Assembly: GCA_947071955.1 (NCBI GenBank)
Contig: CAMTGL010000016.1
Span: forward strand, 1 to 16,689
Origin: an uncultured Plesiomonas sp.
GTDB lineage: Bacteria > Pseudomonadota > Gammaproteobacteria > Enterobacterales > CAMTGL01
DNA length: 16,689 bases
Direction of reading: 5' to 3'
Shown: positions 6,375-14,997 of the stretch, in pieces
Numbering within the stretch: position 1 is the stretch's first letter
Layout of the letters: each line of letters opens with the position of its first letter
The notes under the pieces: generated by a model
The model's input: only the letters and a program-made list of their open reading frames with translations
Told to the model about the DNA's origin: nothing
The model's database searches: none
Program-made: the position numbers and the translations under genes

Positions 6375-7193
6375 TTAACCATAACGACCAGTAATGTAGT
6401 CTTCGGTTTTCTTTTTCTTCGGGGTTGTAAACAGGGTATTGGTATCGGAATACTCAATTAACTCGCCCATATACATAAACGCCGTCTGATCGGATACGCG
6501 AGCTGCCTGTTGCATGTTGTGGGTTACAATCACCACAGTGTACTTGTTCTTCAGCTCGTTGATCAGCTCCTCAATGGTTAATGTTGAGATAGGATCAAGT
6601 GCCGAGGTCGGCTCATCGAGCAAAAGTACTTCCGGTTCAATGGCAATGGCGCGTGCAATAACCAAACGCTGCTGCTGCCCGCCTGATAGACCAAAGGCAT
6701 TTTCATGTAACCGATCTTTCACTTCATCCCAGATAGCTGCACCACGCAATGAGCGCTCTACGGCATCATCCAAAGTACGACGATCTTTTACACCTTGCAG
6801 GCGCAAGCCATACACGACGTTTTCATAAATCGATTTTGGAAACGGGTTTGGTCGCTGAAATACCATACCTACACGACGGCGCAGCGCGGCAACATCAACC
6901 GAATTATCATAAATATTCTGGCCGTGCAGTAAGATCTCACCGTCAACTCGGCAGCTATCAACCAGATCATTCATCCGGTTGATACTGCGCAACAACGTTG
7001 ATTTACCACACCCTGACGGACCGATAAATGCGGTGACTTGCCCTTTCGGGATCTTCATGTTGACGTTAAACAGTGCCTGCTTTGTTCCGTAAAACAGATC
7101 TAAGTTTTTCACCTCCAGCGCGGTTTGTTCGGCCGTCAGGTTTTCCAAATCCAACGTCTGAGCGTCTGCTGCATCAGCATTAATCGTAATCAT
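6375..7193 (-). CDS. pstB: Phosphate ABC transporter ATP-binding protein
   Basis: The ATPase of the high-affinity phosphate importer, acting at the cytoplasmic face of PstC/PstA. The 272 residues hold a complete ABC domain: Walker A G-P-S-G-C-G-K-S-T at 58-66, Q-loop Gln113, signature L-S-G-G-Q-Q-Q-R at 169-176, Walker B L-L-L-D-E ending at 194, and H-loop His225. The PstB-typical F-Q-R-P-N-P-F-P after the Q-loop supports phosphate specificity. It is about 15 residues longer at the N-terminus than E. coli PstB (257), through a low-complexity Ala/Asp/Glu-containing lead. ATG 7193 has AGGA 7-8 nt upstream. It lies 36 nt after pstA and just before phoU. Confidence 0.97.
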   Translation of the reverse strand: MITINADAADAQTLDLENLTAEQTALEVKNLDLFYGTKQALFNVNMKIPKGQVTAFIGPSGCGKSTLLRSINRMNDLVDSCRVDGEILLHGQNIYDNSVDVAALRRRVGMVFQRPNPFPKSIYENVVYGLRLQGVKDRRTLDDAVERSLRGAAIWDEVKDRLHENAFGLSGGQQQRLVIARAIAIEPEVLLLDEPTSALDPISTLTIEELINELKNKYTVVIVTHNMQQAARVSDQTAFMYMGELIEYSDTNTLFTTPKKKKTEDYITGRYG

Positions 7194-7229
7194 TGCTATT
7201 TCCTGTCAATACTGCCTATCACCGGCTGG

Positions 7230-8879
7230 TTAAATATCCATTGAACGGTATTTTTCACGTAAATGGTTGCGGATGCCAATTGCGGTCAGGTTCAACCCCA
7301 CAATTACAGTCACCAGCAGGAACGACGTTGCGAACACCAGTGGGCGAGCCGCTTCAACGTTCGGGCTTTGGAAGCCAACATCATAAATATGGAAACCTAA
7401 GTGCATAAATTTACGATCAACATGCACATACGGGAAGTTAAGATCGACCGGCAAGGTCGGCGCCAACTTCACCACACCCACCAGCATTAACGGGGCTGTT
7501 TCACCCGCAGCACGTGCAACGGCCAAAATCAATCCTGTCATAATGGCCGGGCTAGCCATAGGGATCACTATCCGCCACAAGGTTTCTGCTTTGGTAGCCC
7601 CTAGCGCCAGTGAACCTTGACGTACCGCACTAGGAATTCGTGATAGCCCCTCTTCGGTTGATACAATAACAACCGGTAGAGTCAAAATCGCCAGTGTAAT
7701 GGCTGACCACAAGACACCCGGCGTACCAAAGGTTGGGTTTGGCAGTGCTTCTGGATAGAACAATTTATCGATATTGCCGCCAATCATGTAGACAAAAAAG
7801 CCTAACCCAAATACGCCGTAGACAATGGAAGGCACACCAGCAAGGTTAATCACCGCAATACGGATCATCTTGGTAACCACGTTTTTACTGGCATACTCAT
7901 GCAGGTAAATCGCGGCCACCACGCCCAGTGGTGTCACCAAAATTGACATTAGCAGCACCATAAACACCGTACCAAAAATGGCTGGGAATACGCCGCCTTC
8001 GGTATTGGCTTCGCGCGGGTCTTCTGTCAGGAATTTCCAGACCTGATGAAACCAGTGTCCCACTTTTGCAATGCCGTGCATGTCATTGGGGTAATACGCA
8101 TCGACCACATTTGACATCGGAATGCTGACAATCTCACCACGCATATCACGCACGAGCAGCGCATCGCGATCAGTTTGATCGCGCAGGCTCATCAGTTGCT
8201 TTTCAAGTACCGCATATTGGCGGTTAAAGCCTTCCCGATCAGCGGCGATCTGCGCTTCTTCTTTTTCATTGGTCGTGCCATTAAGCTGCAAGCGACGCTC
8301 TTTCATACGCAGCTTTTCAAGCCCATAGTTAATTGCACCAATCTCAACTTTTTGCAGACGTTCTATCTGATCATCAAGCTCAAGCACCCGATTCAAACGG
8401 CGTTGCATCTCACTTTTCAGATCAGAGGCAATCAGTGGCTGACCATTTTCTGTCATGCCGGTCAGAAAACCGTAAAAATTACCGTTCTTGGTACGTTCAA
8501 CCACCATCACGCCTTCAGGAACGGTACGTTTGGTAATTTCAGTATCAAGCAGTGTACGGAAATCAAGATTAACGTACTCACGGTTACCGGTTTTGATCAG
8601 GTAACGTGGAATATCAGTTTCTTCACTGCCATACAGGTCAACGTTATTGGCCAGCAAGCGTTCACGCGGCACCAACTCTTTGCCGTGTATTTCGCCGATA
8701 ACCTGCTCAATACCCTGCGGCGTTTTTGTCTCAAACTGATACACAGTGTGCGGCCAGAAATAGACTAAACCGCGCGCACCAATCAGCACCAATAGCCCAA
8801 TCACTGCAATCAGGCTTAAGGAGACGGCTCCCGCCGTCATCCAGATCCAAGGCGTTCCTGATTTAAACCACTTATTCAT
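7230..8879 (-). CDS. pstA: Phosphate ABC transporter permease PstA, long form with periplasmic coiled coil
   Basis: One of the two membrane subunits of the phosphate importer. At 549 residues it is nearly twice E. coli PstA (296). A first transmembrane helix at about 12-42 is followed by an extra, predominantly periplasmic region (about 45-295) of the DUF3333 type. Within it, 155-240 is highly charged and heptad-like, a probable coiled coil. The standard permease core starts near 298, with helices around 300-325, 342-366, 390-407, 442-470 and 515-537. The EAA-type loop that contacts PstB is at about 409-440 and contains S-L-A-L-G-A-T-K. ATG 8879 follows the pstC stop by 10 nt; a GTG directly before it (8882) is an alternative start. 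Long PstA proteins are known from other gammaproteobacteria; the role of the extra domain is not known to me. Confidence 0.94.
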   Translation of the reverse strand: MNKWFKSGTPWIWMTAGAVSLSLIAVIGLLVLIGARGLVYFWPHTVYQFETKTPQGIEQVIGEIHGKELVPRERLLANNVDLYGSEETDIPRYLIKTGNREYVNLDFRTLLDTEITKRTVPEGVMVVERTKNGNFYGFLTGMTENGQPLIASDLKSEMQRRLNRVLELDDQIERLQKVEIGAINYGLEKLRMKERRLQLNGTTNEKEEAQIAADREGFNRQYAVLEKQLMSLRDQTDRDALLVRDMRGEIVSIPMSNVVDAYYPNDMHGIAKVGHWFHQVWKFLTEDPREANTEGGVFPAIFGTVFMVLLMSILVTPLGVVAAIYLHEYASKNVVTKMIRIAVINLAGVPSIVYGVFGLGFFVYMIGGNIDKLFYPEALPNPTFGTPGVLWSAITLAILTLPVVIVSTEEGLSRIPSAVRQGSLALGATKAETLWRIVIPMASPAIMTGLILAVARAAGETAPLMLVGVVKLAPTLPVDLNFPYVHVDRKFMHLGFHIYDVGFQSPNVEAARPLVFATSFLLVTVIVGLNLTAIGIRNHLREKYRSMDI

Positions 8880-8889
8880 CACTCTTCCC

Positions 8890-11124
8890 TTACAGCGAGC
8901 TGTACTTATCGCGTAAACGCTGACGGATATATTCGGCTATGGTGTTGAACACAAACGTAAAGACAAACAGAACAAAAGCGGTCAAGAACAGCACCCGATA
9001 GTGTGTACTCGCTACTTCCGCCTCTGGCATCTCAACGGCGATATTCGCAGCCAGCGTGCGCAGCCCTTGGAACAAGCTCCAATCGAGAATCGGTGTATTC
9101 CCGGTGGCCATCAGTACGATCATAGTTTCACCCACCGCACGGCCAAGCCCTATCATCACCGCAGAGAAGATCCCCGGACTGGCGGTCAGTAACACCACCC
9201 GAGTCAGGGTTTGCCATGGGGTTGCCCCGAGAGCCAGTGAACCGTTAGTTAAGTTACGCGGTACACTGAAAATCGCATCTTCAGCAATCGAGAAAATACT
9301 CGGGATAACCGCAAAACCCATCGCAATACCCACAACCAGCGCATTACGCTGATCGAACGTAAAGCCAAGCTCATTGCTAAGGAAATTACGAATATCACCG
9401 CCAAAGAAGGTGTGGTCGATAACCGGACTCAGACTAAACGAGGCATATGCCACCAGTAAAATTACCGGTATCAGAATGAGTGCATCCCACCCTTCACGCA
9501 TATGATGACGCAAACTGTCAGGAATTTTTTCCCACAAAAATGCGGTCAACAAAATCGAAAGGGGTAATGCAATCAGGAACGTCGCCACACCAGTCAGATA
9601 CTGTTCGAGTACCGGCGCTAACCACAATCCGGCCAAAAAGCCCAAAATACCGGTCGGCAATGCGCCCATAATTTCCAGTGTTGGCTTGATGATCTTGCGC
9701 ATACCCGCCGACATAAAATAAGCGGTATAAATCGCGCCCGACAGAGCCAGCGGTACGGCAAACAGCATCGCATAAAATGCCGCTTTTAACGTACCAAACG
9801 AGATAGGAACAAGGCTAAGTTTTGACTCAAAGTCATCACTGGCAGAGGTGGATTGCCACACATATTGCGGCTCACGGTAACCTTCATACCAAACCTTATT
9901 CCACAGGGCGCTCCAGCTCACTTCCGGATGCTCATTATGTACATCAAACAGAGCCCAATTACCCTCTTCTTCCAGCAACATACCGTTTGCCCGTGACGAA
10001 ATGGTCAGCGCATACGGTTTGTTATCCAACAATTTTTCCTGAAATAAGCGGTTTTCACTGGTGGTGTAATACAGCCCGACATCACCGTTATTGTGCAGCG
10101 TTGCAAAACCTCGGCGGAAATATTCTGGCTGAATTTTTTGTACACCCGCACTGCCGGTTGCCAGCTCACGAATCTTGGTCAGCACTGGCCCTTTACCGGA
10201 ATTAACATCAAACCATTGGGTGATCTTGCCGTCATCACTGGCGACCAGTAACGAACTGCCACCGGCCATGAGAGACAATTGTGTCGGCATCGCCTCTGTG
10301 GTTAGCGTTGTCACTTCACGCAGCTCTGGGCTATCACCACGCAGATCATAGACATACAGCTGTTTGGCCGACAGCACATACAAGAAGCGGCCATTTGGTG
10401 TAATCAGCAGATCACTAATTTGCTTGGGCAAATCAGGTACGGTTGTGACATCCCCTTTCCACTCAATATCACCGCTCATCATATTCTCTTGTGCTTCGTA
10501 TTTACCGAATAACAAGCGATGATCGGCGGTTAAACCGGCCAGCTCAGCGGATTCATCTTGTGTACTAATGGCTAAACGCACTAACGGCTGCTTTTGGCTA
10601 TCCAGCAACAGTGGCGTTTCGCCCAGCGGAAACTTCAATTTCGGGCTGGTATGGCGCAGGTTATCCTCACCAAAAATTGACGAGAACTGCGGCTGAAACA
10701 CCGTTACCGAACCATCCGCATTCCCCAGTGCATACACCCCAACACTGGGTATTGTTTTTGCGATAGAAGAAACGTTTTGGCTCAGTTGCTGTTTTAATAG
10801 CACCGTACCCGGCTTGTCGGCACGATCACCGACCAACTGAATGTAGGTAATCTCACCGTCTTGCGTCAGCCGGTAGCCCGCTTCACTGCGTTCATCCAGA
10901 CCGAGGAAAATAGCGGGTTTATGTGTATCAATCGCGATCTGCTGCTGTTTAACCACAGAAGCGGACTTAAATAACGGTAAAATAATGTAAAGCAGGTAAA
11001 AAAAGATCAGCATTAAGGCAACCAAGACCAACATCCCGCCACCAGTAACACCGTATTTTGCAAGCTTATCTTTGAGCGCTCTGCTTTTGCTTCCCTTTAA
11101 AGAAAGACTGACTACGTCAACCAT
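8890..11124 (-). CDS. pstC: Phosphate ABC transporter permease PstC, long form with large periplasmic domain
   Basis: The partner permease of PstA. It has 744 residues against 319 in E. coli. After a basic N-terminus and one transmembrane helix (about 28-51) comes a soluble region of about 385 residues (52-437), presumably periplasmic. It shows beta-rich repeats such as I-T-P-N-G-R-F-L-Y-V-L-S and S-L-L-V-A-S-D-D-G-K-I, suggesting a WD40/beta-propeller-like fold. The permease core follows, with helices at about 441-470, 485-505, 511-531, 547-563, 594-611, 650-672 and 710-730, and the EAA loop (S-L-A-L-G-A-T-P) near 614-645. ATG 11124 is preferred because GGGA lies 7-8 nt upstream; ATG 11136, adding four residues, has no recognisable Shine-Dalgarno. 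First gene of the pstCAB-phoU unit, behind a Pho box. Confidence 0.93.
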   Translation of the reverse strand: MVDVVSLSLKGSKSRALKDKLAKYGVTGGGMLVLVALMLIFFYLLYIILPLFKSASVVKQQQIAIDTHKPAIFLGLDERSEAGYRLTQDGEITYIQLVGDRADKPGTVLLKQQLSQNVSSIAKTIPSVGVYALGNADGSVTVFQPQFSSIFGEDNLRHTSPKLKFPLGETPLLLDSQKQPLVRLAISTQDESAELAGLTADHRLLFGKYEAQENMMSGDIEWKGDVTTVPDLPKQISDLLITPNGRFLYVLSAKQLYVYDLRGDSPELREVTTLTTEAMPTQLSLMAGGSSLLVASDDGKITQWFDVNSGKGPVLTKIRELATGSAGVQKIQPEYFRRGFATLHNNGDVGLYYTTSENRLFQEKLLDNKPYALTISSRANGMLLEEEGNWALFDVHNEHPEVSWSALWNKVWYEGYREPQYVWQSTSASDDFESKLSLVPISFGTLKAAFYAMLFAVPLALSGAIYTAYFMSAGMRKIIKPTLEIMGALPTGILGFLAGLWLAPVLEQYLTGVATFLIALPLSILLTAFLWEKIPDSLRHHMREGWDALILIPVILLVAYASFSLSPVIDHTFFGGDIRNFLSNELGFTFDQRNALVVGIAMGFAVIPSIFSIAEDAIFSVPRNLTNGSLALGATPWQTLTRVVLLTASPGIFSAVMIGLGRAVGETMIVLMATGNTPILDWSLFQGLRTLAANIAVEMPEAEVASTHYRVLFLTAFVLFVFTFVFNTIAEYIRQRLRDKYSSL

Positions 11125-11156
11125 GAGTATTCCCATTGACTACATGATAGTTACGG

Positions 11157-11162
11157 ATTGTA
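11157..11162 (-). promoter_or_regulatory. -10 element of the pstCAB-phoU operon
   Basis: TACAAT on the - strand, exactly 10 nt downstream of the Pho box. This is the spacing used where PhoB replaces a -35 contact. It lies about 32 nt upstream of the chosen pstC start. Confidence 0.65.
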
Positions 11163-11172
11163 TGTCGTTTAT

Positions 11173-11190
11173 ATTACAAACATGTGACAA
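11173..11190 (-). promoter_or_regulatory. Pho box (PhoB binding site) upstream of pstC
   Basis: On the - strand the 18-mer TTGTCACATGTTTGTAAT consists of two 7-mers (TTGTCAC and TTGTAAT) with a 4-nt spacer, so an 11-bp period. It resembles the recalled consensus (CTGTCAT, 4 nt, CTGTCAC) and strongly resembles the recalled second box of E. coli pstS. It implies phosphate-starvation induction independent of a promoter at pstS. Confidence 0.72.
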
Positions 11191-11251
11191 CTCACATTTG
11201 TAGACTTACTCAGACTAATGTGTTGATATTAAGGCAATATTCTATATTTAT

Positions 11252-11257
11252 TATAAT
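11252..11257 (+). promoter_or_regulatory. ppk -10 element
   Basis: A perfect TATAAT on the + strand, 87 nt upstream of the ppk start, in the gap divergent with pstC. No good -35 or second Pho box was found at the right distance upstream. The ppk leader would be about 80 nt. Confidence 0.45.
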
Positions 11258-11293
11258 AGAACTTACGGTTGTTAATTTACGGAAAAACAGGGC

Positions 11294-11308
11294 TTTACCG
11301 CAGGTAAA
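11294..11308 (+). other. Small hairpin in the ppk leader
   Basis: TTTACC (11294-11299) and GGTAAA (11303-11308) are a perfect inverted repeat around GCA, inside the predicted ppk 5' untranslated region and about 36 nt before the start codon. ATTTAC at 11275-11280 can alternatively pair with GTAAAT at 11304-11309. Confidence 0.3.
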
Positions 11309-11344
11309 TAGCAACGCGTTACATGGACGATTTAAGGGCACAGT

Positions 11345-13450
11345 ATGAGTCTGGAAAAGTTGTATATTGAAAAAGAGCTCAGTTGGCTGTCTTTCAACGA
11401 GCGGGTGCTACAAGAAGCGGCAGATAAAACTAACCCGCTGATTGAGCGAGTGCGTTTTTTAGGTATTTATTCCAATAACTTGGATGAATTTTATAAAGTT
11501 CGCTTTGCCGATGTAAAGCGCCGTATTCTGATCAATGAAGAGCAGGGAACGGAAGCCAGTGCCCGCCACTTACTGAAAAAAATCCAGTCTCGTGTTCTGC
11601 GAATGAATCAAGATTTTGACTCTCTTTATAACGAATTGTTATTAGAGATGGCACGTAACCAGATTTTTCTGGTCAATGAACGCCAAATCGCAGATAGCCA
11701 GAAAAACTGGCTGAAAGAGTATTTTCGGCAGAATGTGTTGCAGTTTATTACCCCAACCATGCTGTCATCACAAGTTGATCTGGTTCAGTTTTTAAAAGAT
11801 GACTATACCTATTTGGTTGTCGAAATGCGTAAAGAGTCAGACACTCAATATGTGCTGATTGAGATCCCCGCAAACCGTTTACCGCGCTTTATTACCTTAC
11901 CGCAAGAGAAGCCACGCCGCCGTAAGACCATAATTTTACTCGATAATGTGATCCGTTTTTGTCTTGATGATATTTTCCGCGGATTTTTTGAGTATGACTC
12001 ACTCACCGCCTACTCAATGAAAATGACGCGCGATGCTGAGTACGATTTGGTCAATGAGCTTGAATCAAGCCTACTTGAGCAGATGTCATTTAGTTTAAAA
12101 CAGCGCTTAACTGCTGAGCCGGTACGTTTCGTCTATCAGCGCGATATGCCGGATGAATTGGTCGATTACTTGAAAGAAAAACTGGGTATTTCCTCTTACG
12201 ACTCGATCATTCCAGGTGGCCGTTACCACAACTTTAAAGATTTCATCGGGTTTCCAAATGTGGGTAAACCTTCATTGGTGAATAAGCCAATGCCACCGCT
12301 TGAGCAGTCAATTTTCCTGCGCCACGATACGGCATTTGATGCCATCAAAGAGCGGGATATTCTGCTGTACTACCCTTATCACACCTTTAATCACTTTACC
12401 GAGTTGTTACGACAAGCCTCTTTTGATCCGAACGTGGTTTCAATAAAAATCAATATTTATCGGGTAGCGAAAGACTCTCGGATTATTGATTCAATGATCC
12501 ATGCTGCCAATAACGGTAAAAAAGTGACCGTGGTAGTTGAGCTACAAGCCCGTTTTGATGAAGAGGCGAATATTCATTGGGCAAAACAGCTCACTGAAGC
12601 TGGCGTGCATGTTATTTTCTCTATCCCCGGATTAAAAATTCACTCAAAACTCTGCCTGATTACCCGCCGTGAAGGTGAGGTGTACGAACGCTATGCACAC
12701 GTAGGTACGGGTAACTTCCATGAGAAAACGGCACGTTTATACACTGACTTTACCCTACTGACCCGTGATCCTCGTATCACCAATGAAGTTCGGCGGGTAT
12801 TTAACTTTATCGAAAACCCTTACCGCCCGGTCACCTTCGAACACCTGATTGTATCACCGCAAAATTCACGCAAAATGTTGTATAAACTGATCGATCAAGA
12901 AATTTTGCATGCACAAAGCGGGCAAAAATCGGGGATCTCTCTTAAGATCAATAATCTGGTGGATAAAGGGCTGATTGATCGCCTGTATGCGGCTTCAAAT
13001 GCCGGTGTTACCGTACGGCTGCTGATACGTGGTATGTGCTCACTGGTACCGGGATTAAAAGAGGTGAGTGAGAACATTCACATCACCAGTATTCTTGACC
13101 GCTACCTCGAGCACCCGCGGGTCTATGCATTTGAAAATGCCGGCGATACCTTGGTGTATATCTCCTCTGCCGACTGGATGACGCGCAACATTGATTATCG
13201 TATTGAAGTGGGCACCCCTATTTTAGATGCCGAACTGAAAAAGCAGGTGTTGGATATTCTTAATCTGCAATTTAATGACACAGTCAAAGCACGGATCATT
13301 GATAAAGAGCTAAGTAACCGTTATGTACCGCGCGGTAATAAACGTAAGTTACAGTCTCAGCTAGCTATCTATGATTATTTTAAGGGCGTGGAATTACGCG
13401 AACAGCAGGCCGAAAACGATGCCAATCACCACACTATCAGCCACAACTGA
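11345..13450 (+). CDS. ppk: Polyphosphate kinase 1
   Basis: Reversibly transfers the gamma-phosphate of ATP onto inorganic polyphosphate; membrane-associated or cytoplasmic. The 701 residues compare with 688 in E. coli. The PPK N-terminal domain (about 1-110) begins S-L-E-K-L-Y-I-E-K-E-L-S-W-L-S-F-N-x-R-V, typical of the family. The head domain follows, then two phospholipase-D-like catalytic domains. The histidine that becomes phosphorylated is His433 in K-I-H-S-K, matching E. coli His435. The second active-site histidine is His452 in Y-A-H-V-G-T-G-N, with the same 19-residue spacing as in E. coli. ATG 11345 has AAGGG 6-7 nt upstream. It is divergent from pstC and overlaps ppx by 32 nt at its 3' end, so the two are probably co-transcribed. 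The extra C-terminal residues are variable in this family. Confidence 0.97.
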   Translation: MSLEKLYIEKELSWLSFNERVLQEAADKTNPLIERVRFLGIYSNNLDEFYKVRFADVKRRILINEEQGTEASARHLLKKIQSRVLRMNQDFDSLYNELLLEMARNQIFLVNERQIADSQKNWLKEYFRQNVLQFITPTMLSSQVDLVQFLKDDYTYLVVEMRKESDTQYVLIEIPANRLPRFITLPQEKPRRRKTIILLDNVIRFCLDDIFRGFFEYDSLTAYSMKMTRDAEYDLVNELESSLLEQMSFSLKQRLTAEPVRFVYQRDMPDELVDYLKEKLGISSYDSIIPGGRYHNFKDFIGFPNVGKPSLVNKPMPPLEQSIFLRHDTAFDAIKERDILLYYPYHTFNHFTELLRQASFDPNVVSIKINIYRVAKDSRIIDSMIHAANNGKKVTVVVELQARFDEEANIHWAKQLTEAGVHVIFSIPGLKIHSKLCLITRREGEVYERYAHVGTGNFHEKTARLYTDFTLLTRDPRITNEVRRVFNFIENPYRPVTFEHLIVSPQNSRKMLYKLIDQEILHAQSGQKSGISLKINNLVDKGLIDRLYAASNAGVTVRLLIRGMCSLVPGLKEVSENIHITSILDRYLEHPRVYAFENAGDTLVYISSADWMTRNIDYRIEVGTPILDAELKKQVLDILNLQFNDTVKARIIDKELSNRYVPRGNKRKLQSQLAIYDYFKGVELREQQAENDANHHTISHN

Positions 13451-14960
13451 GAACAAACCCAAAGAGATTGCTGCCATTGATTTAGGATCAAACAGTTTTC
13501 ATATGGTGGTCGCTCGGGTTGTTGACGGATCTCTTCAGATCTTATCGCGCATTAAACAGCGGGTGCATTTAGCCGACGGGTTAGACAGTGATGATCACCT
13601 TAGTCAAGAAGCCATTGATCGGGGTATTGCCTGTTTAGCGATGTTTGCTGAACGTTTACAAGGCTTTGATGAGGATAACGTGCGTATTGTGGCAACACAT
13701 ACGCTGCGCCGTGCCGCCAATGTTGAGGATTTTCTGACACAGGCGGAGGCCATACTGCCTTTTCCTATTGAAATTATCGCCGGTCAAGAAGAGGCACGTT
13801 TAATCTATTTAGGCGTTGCCCATACCCAGCCGGAGACCGGACGCCGCTTGGTGGTAGACATTGGCGGCGGCTCTACTGAAATGGTTATCGGTGAAGGTTT
13901 TACACCGATATTTGCCGAAAGCCGCCAGATGGGGTGTGTCAGTTTTGCCCAGCGTTTTTTTCCCAACGGTAAAATCTCGGCCACGGCATTTAAAAAAGCG
14001 TGTGTCGCGGCACAGCAAAAGCTCGAAAATCTGAGCTGGCAATATCGTCAGTTAAACTGGGATTTTGCACTTGGATCTTCCGGTTCGATCAAAGCCGTGC
14101 ATGAAGTAATTATTGCTATGGGCGATAAAGACGGCCGGATTTCGCGTGAGCGCTTAACCCGTATTGTCGATAAAGTGCTGGAATTTCCGGATATGGATTC
14201 GCTGAAACTGGCTGGTTTGTCAGAAGATCGGCAGTCAGTTTTCGTACCCGGCTTGGCCATTTTATGCGGGATTTTCGATGAGCTGAAAATCACTGAAATG
14301 CGCTTCTCTGACGGTGCACTGCGTGAAGGCGTGATGTACGAGATGGAGGAGCGGTTTCGCTTTGAGGATATTCGAGTTCGTACCGCACTGAGCCTTGCCG
14401 AGCGTTATAAAATTGACCGCGATCAGGCAGGTCGAGTGCGCGATACAGCAATGAATTTGTATCATCAGTGGCTGTTTGCTAACGCTGATGCCGCTAACCC
14501 GAAACTTGAAATTCTGCTTGGTTGGGCGGCATTGCTGCATGAAATAGGGTTGAGTATTAATGACAGCGGTATTCACCGCCACTCAGCGTATATTTTACAG
14601 CACACCAACTTACCCGGTTTTAACCAAGAGCAGCAAAACCTGCTGGCCACGCTAGCACGTTATCAGCGCAAAGCCCTGAAGCTTGAGGTAATGCCCTCAT
14701 TTGCTCTGTTTAAGAAAAAATCACTCTACCCGTTGATTCGGATTTTGCGCCTGAGTGTACTGCTCAACAAGCAGCGTCAGGCCACTAATCCGCCAGCATT
14801 TGCACGGTTATCAACGCAAGATCACGATTGGGAACTCAGTTTACCGGCACAATACCTGCAGCAAAATATGCTGGTACAAGCCGACCTTGAGATAGAGCAA
14901 CAGTATTTACAGGATATAGGCTGGTCATTGACTCTGTCTGAAGCGCCGCTGGCGGAATAA
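13419..14960 (+). CDS. ppx: Exopolyphosphatase
   Basis: Removes terminal phosphates from polyphosphate; a member of the Ppx/GppA branch of the actin-like ATPase superfamily. The 513 residues match the E. coli length. The first phosphate-binding loop is I-D-L-G-S-N-S-F-H-M at about 20-29. The G-Q-E-E-A-R-L-I motif near 122-129 contains the catalytic glutamate. The second loop is D-I-G-G-G-S-T at about 147-153. A C-terminal HD-like helical domain includes L-L-H-E-I-G-L and H-R-H-S-A-Y-I-L. The start is ATG 13419, where the protein begins M-P-I like E. coli Ppx; the frame is open further upstream, but only inside ppk. The 32-nt overlap with ppk implies translational coupling, since its own Shine-Dalgarno is weak (AGG). 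Confidence 0.97.
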   Translation: MPITTLSATTENKPKEIAAIDLGSNSFHMVVARVVDGSLQILSRIKQRVHLADGLDSDDHLSQEAIDRGIACLAMFAERLQGFDEDNVRIVATHTLRRAANVEDFLTQAEAILPFPIEIIAGQEEARLIYLGVAHTQPETGRRLVVDIGGGSTEMVIGEGFTPIFAESRQMGCVSFAQRFFPNGKISATAFKKACVAAQQKLENLSWQYRQLNWDFALGSSGSIKAVHEVIIAMGDKDGRISRERLTRIVDKVLEFPDMDSLKLAGLSEDRQSVFVPGLAILCGIFDELKITEMRFSDGALREGVMYEMEERFRFEDIRVRTALSLAERYKIDRDQAGRVRDTAMNLYHQWLFANADAANPKLEILLGWAALLHEIGLSINDSGIHRHSAYILQHTNLPGFNQEQQNLLATLARYQRKALKLEVMPSFALFKKKSLYPLIRILRLSVLLNKQRQATNPPAFARLSTQDHDWELSLPAQYLQQNMLVQADLEIEQQYLQDIGWSLTLSEAPLAE

Positions 14961-14997
14961 GTTTCCCTACGGGCATTAATAAGACCAAGGATGAAAG

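Noticed and set aside
8175..8768. A 197-codon open frame on the + strand opposite pstA
   Set aside because: It lies wholly antisense to the well-supported PstA periplasmic domain, has no convincing Shine-Dalgarno and resembles no family; it is a shadow of codon usage.
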